Positions 1 through 5,550 of a stretch of 5,567 nucleotides of DNA are shown piece after piece. This DNA comes from Treponemataceae bacterium (GTDB lineage Bacteria > Spirochaetota > Spirochaetia > Treponematales > Treponemataceae): the NCBI GenBank assembly GCA_024697985.1, contig JAILRX010000267.1, forward strand, positions 1 through 5,567, given 5' to 3'. The position numbers and the translations under genes are program-made. The notes under the pieces were generated by a model. It did not search any database. It was not told where the DNA came from and saw only the letters and a program-made list of their open reading frames with translations. How positions within the stretch are numbered: the first letter of the stretch is position 1; each line of letters starts with the position of its first letter.

Positions 1-84
1 CCGAACTGTATTTCTCTTATAGTTTTGAGCGGAGTCGTTGCCAAGGAAACAAAGGCCTACTTCGAAAAATATCCTAAATTGTAA
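1..84 (+). CDS. C-terminal end of an unidentified protein (partial)
   Basis: An open frame enters from the left edge in frame 1 and ends at a TAA at 82-84, giving 27 residues. The tail has a hydrophobic stretch (ISLIVLSGVV) followed by a charged amphipathic end (AKETKAYFEKYPKL). A beta-strand of the form LVLSG followed by a helix is reminiscent of the last Rossmann strand of some HAD-type hydrolases, but the fragment is too short to assign and other folds fit. The gene is on the same strand as the dehydrogenase, whose start codon lies 68 nt after this stop. A run of T at 89-94 follows the stop, but I see no convincing hairpin before it, so readthrough into the next gene is possible. Confidence 0.6.
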   Translation, partial: PNCISLIVLSGVVAKETKAYFEKYPKL

Positions 85-92
85 AATCTTTT

Positions 93-121
93 TTGCTAGA
101 TTCTCCTTTGTGTGTTACAAT
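93..121 (+). promoter_or_regulatory. Candidate sigma-70-type promoter for the dehydrogenase gene
   Basis: TTGCTA (93-98) and TACAAT (116-121) are separated by exactly 17 bp. The -10 box matches TATAAT at five of six positions and is preceded by TGT at 113-115, an extended -10 element. Transcription would start near 127-129, leaving a leader of about 25 nt that contains the ribosome binding site. This is a pattern match only. It suggests the dehydrogenase can be transcribed independently of the gene ending at 84. Confidence 0.5.
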
Positions 122-140
122 CTTCACAGAAAGTAATAAT

Positions 141-147
141 AAAGGAG
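141..147 (+). promoter_or_regulatory. Ribosome binding site fixing the dehydrogenase start
   Basis: AAAGGAG lies 5 nt before the ATG at 153. The frame stays open upstream to about 93, but the only well-placed Shine-Dalgarno sequence points to 153. The upstream extension would also run through the candidate promoter. Confidence 0.75.
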
Positions 148-152
148 AATTT

Positions 153-926
153 ATGAAATCGTATTTTGATTTGAAAGGGCAGGTTGCTATCGTAACCGGC
201 TGTTCTACTGGACTTGGCGTTCAGATGGCTAAGGCTTTGGCTAATCAGGGCGCAAACATTGTTGCTCTTGCACGTCGAAAAGATAAAATCGAGGCTGTAG
301 CAAAAGAAATTGCTGATACATATAAAGTTGAGACACTTGCTGTACCATGTGACATTACCGATACCGACCGCGTTAACGCTGCGATCGATGAAGTCCTTGC
401 TAAATTCGGACGAATTGATATCGTTATCAACAATGCCGGAACTGGTGGCGTAACACCTGCCGAAGACGTACCGGACGAAATGTTCGCAAACGAAATGAAC
501 ATCGACCTTTTCGGAACATTCAAGGTTGCCCGCGCTGCTGCTAAAAAAGCAATGATCGGTGCTAAATACGGAAGAATTATCAATATCGCTTCGATGTACG
601 GTCTTGTAGGAAACAAGATTGCAGGTTCTGCTCCATATCACGCTGCAAAGGGTGGTGTAGTAAACCTTACGAGAGCTTTGGCTGCAGAATGGGGAAAATA
701 CGGGATTACAGTAAACTCAATCTGTCCAGGATATTTCTATACGCCGCTTACAAAAGAAACTTTGGACAGCGACTTCTTCCAGCAGAATGCAAAGACTATG
801 ATTCCAATGGAACGATACGGAAACGAAGGCGAGCTTGATGCCGCTGCAGTTTTCCTTGCAAGTCCTGCTGCAAGCTATGTTACGGGCGTAAGTTTGCCAG
901 TTGATGGCGGATACACCTGTATGTAA
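153..926 (+). CDS. SDR-family oxidoreductase, gluconate 5-dehydrogenase-like
   Basis: A complete classical short-chain dehydrogenase/reductase of 257 residues, a normal length for the family. Visible motifs are the nucleotide-binding TGxxxGxG (T15 to G22), the NNAG structural motif (93-96), the catalytic tetrad N116, S147, Y162 and K166 (YHAAK), the PG motif after strand 6 (192-193), and a VDGGY tail. R41 and R42 at the end of strand 2 could bind an NADP phosphate, but cofactor choice is not certain. The start MKSYFDLKGQVAIVTG and the tail resemble gluconate 5-dehydrogenases (Gno/IdnO), cytoplasmic enzymes that interconvert gluconate and 5-ketogluconate. In gut bacteria such proteins often sit in hexuronate or ketogluconate clusters. 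Substrate cannot be read from sequence: 3-oxoacyl-ACP reductase-like or other polyol/sugar dehydrogenase activity is possible. It has its own candidate promoter and a strong terminator just after it. SDR membership is very secure; the gluconate assignment is moderate. Confidence 0.93.
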   Translation: MKSYFDLKGQVAIVTGCSTGLGVQMAKALANQGANIVALARRKDKIEAVAKEIADTYKVETLAVPCDITDTDRVNAAIDEVLAKFGRIDIVINNAGTGGVTPAEDVPDEMFANEMNIDLFGTFKVARAAAKKAMIGAKYGRIINIASMYGLVGNKIAGSAPYHAAKGGVVNLTRALAAEWGKYGITVNSICPGYFYTPLTKETLDSDFFQQNAKTMIPMERYGNEGELDAAAVFLASPAASYVTGVSLPVDGGYTCM

Positions 927-935
927 TTTTGCTTT

Positions 936-991
936 AAAAAATTTAAGGCGACTGATTGCTTGATTGTTAAGCAGCCGGTCGCCTTTTTTTT
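936..991. terminator. Bidirectional rho-independent terminator between convergent genes
   Basis: Arms 945-961 and 969-985 can form a stem of about 17 pairs with a 7-nt loop (962-968). The outer AAGGCGAC/GTCGCCTT is perfect; the inner part has one A/C mismatch and two G-T pairs. Eight T (984-991) follow on the + strand, terminating the dehydrogenase transcript. On the - strand the hairpin is followed by TTAAATTTTTT (from 946 down to 936), which can end the larE-lipoprotein transcript whose last stop codon is at 1006-1008. Confidence 0.85.
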
Positions 992-1005
992 GTTTTGTAC
1001 TCGTT

Positions 1006-1389
1006 TTATTGTGCCGTGAATTCCTGGTAGCCTGTCAGCCGGTGATTGTGACCAAGGTCGCAGTCCCAATAAACTATTTTCGGTGTTACCGTTACGCTTT
1101 CTCCGCTTGCAAATGCAGGCGTTATGGTGCAGGTCCAGTTCCTTTCGTCAGTTTCGCTTGCCGAACTTATCGTGTGACTGACAAGTGAGCCGTCCGTTAA
1201 AGCTCCGCTTACCAGAATATTGTCTTTTGTAAGGCAGTTCGTGTTTCCGCCGAATGATATAGTAAAGCTGTTGGCATCAACATATTCAGCACCTCTGATG
1301 TAGGCGTGAATTCCGTAAGCCTCGCAGGAAGTAAAAAGTGCGGTTATGATAAAGCTTAAAGCCAGTATGTTTATAATTCTTGTCTTCAT
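1006..1389 (-). CDS. Small predicted lipoprotein of unknown function
   Basis: A 127-residue protein with a clear lipoprotein signal peptide: basic start (MKTR), hydrophobic core at about residues 5-19, and lipobox LFTSC with lipidated Cys22. The Phe at -3 is tolerated in spirochaetes. The mature part (about 105 residues) is rich in Thr, Ser, Val and Ile in alternating patterns and reads as beta-sandwich, loosely like bacterial Ig-like repeats (FTISFGG, LVSGAL, ESVTVTPKI). It has three further cysteines (C52, C87, C110) and a C-D-x-x-H-x-H cluster at 110-116. I do not recognise the family. Its ATG overlaps the larE stop as ATGA and has only a weak Shine-Dalgarno (TGGAAAA), so translation is probably coupled to larE. 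It is likely anchored in a membrane facing the periplasm or the cell surface; which one is not visible. It is followed by the shared terminator. Confidence 0.8.
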   Translation of the reverse strand: MKTRIINILALSFIITALFTSCEAYGIHAYIRGAEYVDANSFTISFGGNTNCLTKDNILVSGALTDGSLVSHTISSASETDERNWTCTITPAFASGESVTVTPKIVYWDCDLGHNHRLTGYQEFTAQ

Positions 1390-2198
1390 AGTTTTTCCAT
1401 TGCATTCAGACTGCCGGTCTTGTATCCGGCCAAGTCAAGCGTCACATACAAAAAGCCGCATTCTTTGAGTGCTTCAAAAAACTGCTCTTTTTCTGATGCC
1501 AGCTTTCCAATTTCTTCCGGGGCAACTTCTATTCGTGCAAGTTTGCCGTCTTCGTGAAGTCTTACCCGGACATTATGATAACCCAATTTTACCAGAATGT
1601 CTTCTGCTTTTTCTATGCTTCTAAGTTTTTCCTTAGTGATGGTCTGTCCGTACGGAATCCTTGAACTGAGGCAGGCTGCCGAATCTTTTTTCCAGGTTTC
1701 AAGTCCAAGTTCCTTTGAAAGAAGTCTGATATCCTGTTTTGAAAGATGCGCATCATTAAGCGGAGAAGCGACTTGCAGTTCGTCCAATGCTTTTCTTCCA
1801 GGCCTGTAATCCTTCTGGTCATCCACATTGCTGCCTTCAATTACGGTTCCAAGATTCTGTTCATTTGCCGTCGAAATAAAGTTTTGAAAAATCGTCTTCT
1901 TGCAAAAATAGCAGCGGTTTACAGGATTGTCCTTGAACTCAGGAATCGAAAATTCATCAATTTTAAGGTTGATGTGATTGATTTTTCGGCTGATGCAAAA
2001 ATTCTTTGCGAAATTAAGGTCAGTTTCAGTTACCGAGCAAAGATTTGCCGTGAGCGCCGTGCAGTTTTGTCCTAAAACTTCGTGGGCGACGCAGAGCAAA
2101 AATGTCGAATCAACTCCGCCTGAAAAGGCAACCGCGCATTTTCCGTACGACTTTAATGCCGATTTGAGGTTTTCGAATTTTTCATGCAGTTCGTCCAT
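1386..2198 (-). CDS. larE: LarE, ATP-dependent sulfur transferase of nickel-pincer cofactor synthesis
   Basis: A 270-residue PP-loop ATP pyrophosphatase, close to the usual LarE length. The SGGVDS pyrophosphate-binding loop is at residues 26-31, followed by EGSNVDD (121-127) and DYRPGRKA (130-137), then CLSSRIPYG (176-184) and a C-terminal VRVRLHEDGKLARIE (195-209) segment typical of LarE. LarE adenylates the carboxylates of pyridinium-3,5-biscarboxylic acid mononucleotide and turns them into thiocarboxylates; LarC then inserts nickel, giving the cofactor of lactate racemase and related LarA enzymes. Cys176 corresponds to the sulfur-donating Cys of Lactiplantibacillus plantarum LarE. C96 and C99 in RCYFCKK complete the three-cysteine set known from iron-sulfur LarE proteins, so this one probably carries a [4Fe-4S] cluster and need not sacrifice its own cysteine. 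AAGGA at 2204-2208 sits 5 nt before the ATG. The gene is followed by the coupled lipoprotein gene. No larA, larB or larC is in view. Confidence 0.93.
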   Translation of the reverse strand: MDELHEKFENLKSALKSYGKCAVAFSGGVDSTFLLCVAHEVLGQNCTALTANLCSVTETDLNFAKNFCISRKINHINLKIDEFSIPEFKDNPVNRCYFCKKTIFQNFISTANEQNLGTVIEGSNVDDQKDYRPGRKALDELQVASPLNDAHLSKQDIRLLSKELGLETWKKDSAACLSSRIPYGQTITKEKLRSIEKAEDILVKLGYHNVRVRLHEDGKLARIEVAPEEIGKLASEKEQFFEALKECGFLYVTLDLAGYKTGSLNAMEKL

Positions 2199-2218
2199 TT
2201 TTTTCCTTGCAAAGACTT

Positions 2219-2256
2219 AAAAAAAAGCCCGGTGAAAAATAATCTCACCGAGCCTT
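2219..2256 (-). terminator. Rho-independent terminator after the chemoreceptor gene
   Basis: Read on the - strand, AAGGCTCGGTGA (2256-2245) and TCACCGGGCTTT (2235-2224) pair over about 12 bp with two G-T pairs around a 9-nt loop. The stem runs into a tract of eight T (2226-2219). It lies 27 nt after the chemoreceptor stop codon and directly upstream of the larE ribosome binding site, so it separates the two transcripts. Confidence 0.85.
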
Positions 2257-2257
2257 A

Positions 2258-2286
2258 AGCATACTAAATCAAAATTTTAATGTCAA
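2258..2286 (-). promoter_or_regulatory. Candidate promoter for larE and the lipoprotein
   Basis: On the - strand a perfect TTGACA (2286-2281) is followed after 17 bp by TATGCT (2263-2258, four of six to TATAAT). The -35 box overlaps the TGA stop of the chemoreceptor gene. Transcription would begin near 2251, inside the first arm of the terminator hairpin, leaving a leader of about 50 nt before the larE ATG. It is a pattern match with no experimental support, but larE needs some promoter after the strong terminator and nothing better is visible. Confidence 0.45.
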
Positions 2287-4376
2287 ACTTTGAACTGATC
2301 GATCTGAGCACCAATCTTAGTAATTGAGCCTTCAACCTTTTCTGAAATAACCTTGAGCTCAACTCCAGTTTCATTGATACGTTTTGCTCCAATTTCCATT
2401 TCTTCCATTCCGGATTTCATCATCTTTGTTGCATCATTCAAAGCCTGAATTTCCTTAAGAATTTCTCTGTTGCTTATCTGCATTTCACTAGAAGCATTTC
2501 GTACCTGAACTGTTGCATCGTTCATGTTGTGCAAGGCTTCACTGATTTGTTTTGAACCTTCGTTCTGTTCTTCCATTGCCGATTTAATCTGCATTACAAG
2601 GATTTCTGTTTCAGATATCTTGTCGGAAACTGACTTGAAGGCTTCACTTGATTCAACCGATACCGAAACTACGCTGTTGATTGCTTCTCCGATATTGTTG
2701 AGCTGCTCACCGATTGTCTTAGACTGTTCAGCAGAAGTTTCACTGAGTTTTCGAATTTCATCAGCAACAACGCTGAATCCTTTTCCTGCATCTCCTGCGT
2801 GAGCAGCTTCGATTGCGGCGTTCATAGCCAAAAGGTTTGTCTGTTCTGCAATCTGGCTGATGGCAGCATTTGCTTCCTGAAGCATGGCTGACTGAACCTT
2901 AATCTGCTGGATTCGGTTATTAACGTCTTCCTGTTTTGTAAATCCGTTGTGTGCAGTTTTAGCAAGGCCTTCGAAAGAACCTGCCATCTTATCAACACTT
3001 GAGTTTACAGATGAAATATTTCCGATCATTTCTTCTACGGCTGCACTGGCCTGTGTTACATCAGCTGACTGAGAAGTTACCATTGACTCGAATGAGTTCA
3101 TGCTGAAAGCAATCTGGTTTACGGCATTTACAGTTTTCTGAACGCTTTCACCCTGAGTCAATATCTGGTTGTGCATACTATTGATGTTTGATGTAATTTC
3201 TGTGATTGATGAGGCCGTATCAACTGCAGCTGTCTGCATGTGCTCACCTACTGTTGAAAGTTCATTTTTCGAATCTTTAACGTCAGAAATGATAGCCTGA
3301 AGTTTTTCCGTAAATTTATTGAATCCCAAAACAACTTGTCCAACTTCATTTGTCGATTTGATTTCGATTCGTTGGGTAAGGTCTGCGTTTCCAGAAGCAA
3401 TACCGGTGATTGTCTTTTCGACTGTTTTAAGAGGTTTGATAGAGAAGTAAAGCAGCAATCCTCCGCAAAGAATTGTTATTACAACAACCAATGTTCCGAA
3501 TCCCATCATTAGTCTTCGTATTTTGAGGATGATGTTGTAAATCTGATCCTGTGGAATAGAAAAGGCGAGACCCCATGGGGTTCCTGCAACTCCGTGATAT
3601 GAAAAATAATCTTTTCCGCCATTAAGACCTTTCATCCAGGCATGTCCTGTTTCTCCTGCAGCAATATGTGTTGCAAGATCAGCCATCTGTTCAAAGCCTT
3701 CCGAAAGTCCTGTGATGAAGTTTTTCTGCATTACGAATTCTTCATTAGGATGTGAAAGAACAAGTCCGGTTGAAGCAAGAAGAATCGCATATCCGCCTTT
3801 TCCGATTTTTACTGATTTAATTTCAGCAGTAAAGTGATCAAGGTTGATAACACCGGCAAGCATTGCAAAGTTCTTTCCGTTTCTCTTGATGGCTCTTGTT
3901 ATATGAACTACAGGTCGACCGGTTGTTTTTGAAATTACCGGATCATCAACGTAGAAGTCTTTTCCTTCGTTCATGATGGCATTGAAATAACTTCGTGTTT
4001 CAATATGGGTTCTAGAACCTATGTCGTTGTAAGAATATCCGTCAGGTCCTGCAAGCATGATGTAGTCAAAGTCTTCGGGTCGGGACTCTTCGTGAGCTAC
4101 AAGCCAGTTTGCGATTTCCTTGAGGGATCCGGTTTTCATTATATCTGCATTGATATAAAAACTTAATTCGTTTGAATATCCTTGCACATCGTTTTCGATT
4201 GCAAGTGCATATCCTTTTACGATTTCTGCGTATTTTGCATCTGCGTCTTGCATTAAATTAAGTCGGGAAGAGCGTGCTACAACTACAGTCTGAAAGAAAT
4301 TAAAGACAGCTATTGTTCCTCCTATAGATAATAAGAGCAATAAAAGCATACTGCTTTTTCGTTGTTTATTTTTCAT
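2283..4376 (-). CDS. Methyl-accepting chemotaxis protein with a double Cache sensor domain
   Basis: A 697-residue transmembrane chemoreceptor. Order: basic start (MKNKQRK), TM1 at about 9-34, periplasmic dCache_1-like domain about 40-283, TM2 about 288-312, HAMP about 312-365 (P315; E344-x-G346), then the coiled-coil methyl-accepting signalling domain to the C-terminus. The conserved hairpin tip that contacts CheA/CheW spans about 506-545 (EQTNLLAMNAAIEAAHAG, then GKGFSVVADEIRKLSE). The Cache part shows the YIMLAGPDG strand, the TRSYFNA helix and GVINLDHF; R128, Y142, D144 and D180 fall in the binding-pocket positions of amino-acid-type dCache receptors, but the usual Trp is Tyr130, so the ligand is open. 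There is no C-terminal NWETF-like CheR tether. AAGGAG (4382-4387) lies 5 nt before the ATG. It is followed by its own terminator. No other chemotaxis gene is adjacent, so it is an orphan receptor that works with CheA/CheW encoded elsewhere. Confidence 0.96.
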   Translation of the reverse strand: MKNKQRKSSMLLLLLLSIGGTIAVFNFFQTVVVARSSRLNLMQDADAKYAEIVKGYALAIENDVQGYSNELSFYINADIMKTGSLKEIANWLVAHEESRPEDFDYIMLAGPDGYSYNDIGSRTHIETRSYFNAIMNEGKDFYVDDPVISKTTGRPVVHITRAIKRNGKNFAMLAGVINLDHFTAEIKSVKIGKGGYAILLASTGLVLSHPNEEFVMQKNFITGLSEGFEQMADLATHIAAGETGHAWMKGLNGGKDYFSYHGVAGTPWGLAFSIPQDQIYNIILKIRRLMMGFGTLVVVITILCGGLLLYFSIKPLKTVEKTITGIASGNADLTQRIEIKSTNEVGQVVLGFNKFTEKLQAIISDVKDSKNELSTVGEHMQTAAVDTASSITEITSNINSMHNQILTQGESVQKTVNAVNQIAFSMNSFESMVTSQSADVTQASAAVEEMIGNISSVNSSVDKMAGSFEGLAKTAHNGFTKQEDVNNRIQQIKVQSAMLQEANAAISQIAEQTNLLAMNAAIEAAHAGDAGKGFSVVADEIRKLSETSAEQSKTIGEQLNNIGEAINSVVSVSVESSEAFKSVSDKISETEILVMQIKSAMEEQNEGSKQISEALHNMNDATVQVRNASSEMQISNREILKEIQALNDATKMMKSGMEEMEIGAKRINETGVELKVISEKVEGSITKIGAQIDQFKV

Positions 4377-4418
4377 ATCTACTCCTTATGATAGAAAAAT
4401 TTTACATCAAAAATCTCT

Positions 4419-4424
4419 ATAATA
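4419..4424 (-). promoter_or_regulatory. Possible -10 box upstream of the chemoreceptor gene
   Basis: On the - strand TTGTATTATAG contains TATTAT (4424-4419), five of six to the -10 consensus, about 43 nt before the ATG. No good -35 box lies 16-18 bp upstream; that position is occupied by a palindrome (4434-4453). I see no sigma-28 flagellar promoter (GCCGATAA-like). The chemoreceptor may therefore rely on an activator at this site or on readthrough from the WYL gene. Confidence 0.3.
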
Positions 4425-4433
4425 CAAATAAAT

Positions 4434-4453
4434 AAAAACAATGCATTGATTTT
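4434..4453. repeat. AT-rich palindrome between the regulator and chemoreceptor genes
   Basis: A perfect 10-bp palindrome, CAATGCATTG (4439-4448), extends on both sides to 20 bp with a single A/A mismatch (A4438 against A4449). It lies in the 104-nt gap between the WYL regulator stop and the chemoreceptor start, over the expected -35 position of the chemoreceptor promoter. It could be a protein-binding site. As RNA it could be a weak terminator for the WYL transcript, since T-rich sequence follows on the - strand, but the stem would be almost all A-U. Confidence 0.4.
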
Positions 4454-4480
4454 TTACATATTATTGGAGGAGAAAACTAA

Positions 4481-5470
4481 TCAGTATTTTTTGGAAATTT
4501 CTGCCAGTTCAGCCTTGAGTTTTTCAATCAGCTGTGGTGGATTCAGGACCTTTACGGACTTTCCGAAGTGCAGAATCCAGTTCAAGAGTTCTGTAAACTG
4601 ATTCGACTCGAACGAAAGGTAGATGGTTCCGTCCTCGTTTTCCTTGATCTGCTGGGTTTCGTGCCAGGTCCTTTCTGCGATGTAGGTGCCGATTTCCCTG
4701 TTGAACAGAAGCTCGACTTTTACAGGCTTATCATCGGTGTTCCATACACCGAACGACGGATCGAAATAGTTTTCTGGCTTGAAGCCTGCCTGGATTTTGA
4801 AAGACGTTTTTTCTATGCTGATGTCCTTGATTCTGGCAAGAGAGAAGGTTCTTACTTCCTGATATTTATGATCGAAGGCCAGCATGTACCAGTTTCCTTT
4901 CTGACAAAGCACGTGGTAGGCATCGCAGGTGTGCTCGCTGTAGTCAGTTCGTTTTATCGAGCGGTACAAAAAGTTGATGGTATGTTTTGTCCTCATTGAA
5001 GAGAAGACCTTCGTAAAAATTTCTTCATCAATCTGCGGAAGCGGATCCCCGATAAACGAAATGTCGTTCCCCAAAAAACTCGTGTTTACGGAAACGTCAT
5101 TCGGAAGCATTTCGGTGATTTTTGAAAAGACGTTTTTCATCGAAGTTTCAAGCGGCGTATTTTTATATTGTGTCAAAAGCGGCTGGATGACCGAAAGCGA
5201 AAAAAGCTCAGATTCGCTGAGCATCACACTCTGCACGAAAAAAGTTTCGTCCGTGTAATAGTAGCCGCGCTTGTCGTAATCGTATTCAAGCGGTGCATTG
5301 TAGCGGTCACGCAGGAATTCAAGGTCGCGCATGATGGTTGCCCTTGAAACCTCAAATTCTTTTTGCATTGCAGGCACGTTCGGATAGTTGCCCGAACGAA
5401 TCATTTTATCAATTTCGATAAGCCTTAACTGCTTAACCTTTTCTTCTCTGGATTTGGAAAAATTGTTCAT
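4481..5470 (-). CDS. WYL-domain transcriptional regulator (DeoR/HTH_11-type N-terminus)
   Basis: A 329-residue regulator with the usual three-part layout. An N-terminal winged helix-turn-helix occupies about residues 12-72, with the recognition helix around VSRATIMRDLEFLRD (41-55) and the wing at YDYDKRGYYYTDE (63-75). The central WYL domain spans about 143-225; the signature triplet is W194-Y195-M196, with R207 and R213 in VRTFSLARI as the conserved ligand-binding arginines. A C-terminal WCX extension covers about 248-323. WYL regulators bind a small ligand, in some cases a nucleotide or nucleic acid, and repress or activate nearby genes. Many of them control DNA-damage, defence or sugar-use functions. 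The ATG has no clear Shine-Dalgarno; Met23 is an alternative start but would cut into the DNA-binding helices. A divergent promoter lies just beyond its start, so the most likely targets are itself and the gene to the right of the window. The regulated process cannot be told from here. Confidence 0.92.
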   Translation of the reverse strand: MNNFSKSREEKVKQLRLIEIDKMIRSGNYPNVPAMQKEFEVSRATIMRDLEFLRDRYNAPLEYDYDKRGYYYTDETFFVQSVMLSESELFSLSVIQPLLTQYKNTPLETSMKNVFSKITEMLPNDVSVNTSFLGNDISFIGDPLPQIDEEIFTKVFSSMRTKHTINFLYRSIKRTDYSEHTCDAYHVLCQKGNWYMLAFDHKYQEVRTFSLARIKDISIEKTSFKIQAGFKPENYFDPSFGVWNTDDKPVKVELLFNREIGTYIAERTWHETQQIKENEDGTIYLSFESNQFTELLNWILHFGKSVKVLNPPQLIEKLKAELAEISKKY

Positions 5471-5476
5471 GAATAA

Positions 5477-5506
5477 ATTTTACCACGATTTGGGCTAATA
5501 AGCCAA
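5477..5506 (-). promoter_or_regulatory. Candidate promoter with overlapping operator before the WYL regulator gene
   Basis: On the - strand TTGGCT (5506-5501) and TAAAAT (5482-5477, five of six to consensus) are 18 bp apart. An inverted repeat GGCT-AATA-AGCC (5493-5504), flanked by TT and AA, overlaps the -35 box, as expected for autorepression by the regulator. The predicted start of transcription falls at or next to the ATG (5470), which would give a leaderless message and would fit the lack of a ribosome binding site. This is inferred from spacing only. Confidence 0.35.
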
Positions 5507-5521
5507 TTTTGAATAAACAAT

Positions 5522-5550
5522 TTGCTTTTATCAAAATCCTCACATATACT
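5522..5550 (+). promoter_or_regulatory. Candidate divergent promoter for a gene beyond the right edge
   Basis: On the + strand TTGCTT (5522-5527) and TATACT (5545-5550, five of six to TATAAT) are 17 bp apart. Transcription would start near 5557 and run out of the window. No start codon is visible before the end of the sequence. The position back-to-back with the WYL gene suggests the divergent gene may be under its control. Confidence 0.4.

Noticed and set aside
85..94. T-run after the first partial gene as a terminator
   Set aside because: No stable hairpin precedes it; only very short, AT-rich pairings can be drawn.
93..152. Upstream in-frame extension of the dehydrogenase (20 extra residues)
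   Set aside because: It would begin with TTG inside the candidate -35 box, has no ribosome binding site, and adds residues not seen in SDR proteins. ATG 153 has AAAGGAG at ideal spacing.
96..641. Long reverse-strand open frames (96-641 and 245-616) opposite the dehydrogenase gene
   Set aside because: They lie entirely antisense to a clearly conserved enzyme, have low-complexity composition and show no recognisable domain.
964..1188. Open frame on the + strand starting in the terminator
   Set aside because: It starts inside the terminator hairpin and runs antisense to the lipoprotein gene, whose signal peptide and operon position are convincing.
1746..2220. Open frames on the + strand opposite larE
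   Set aside because: They are antisense shadows of a well-conserved LarE, with no motifs or ribosome binding sites.
4418..4423. Perfect TATAAT on the + strand as a promoter
   Set aside because: It would transcribe antisense into the WYL gene with no gene to serve, and it is simply the complement region of the chemoreceptor's -10 box in AT-rich DNA.
4466..4472. GGAGGAG as a ribosome binding site on the + strand
   Set aside because: No start codon opens a sustained frame within the usual distance, and the following region is the 3' end of the WYL gene on the other strand.
4568..5258. Open frames on the + strand opposite the WYL regulator
   Set aside because: The - strand frame carries clear HTH, WYL and WCX domains; the opposite frames have no recognisable features.
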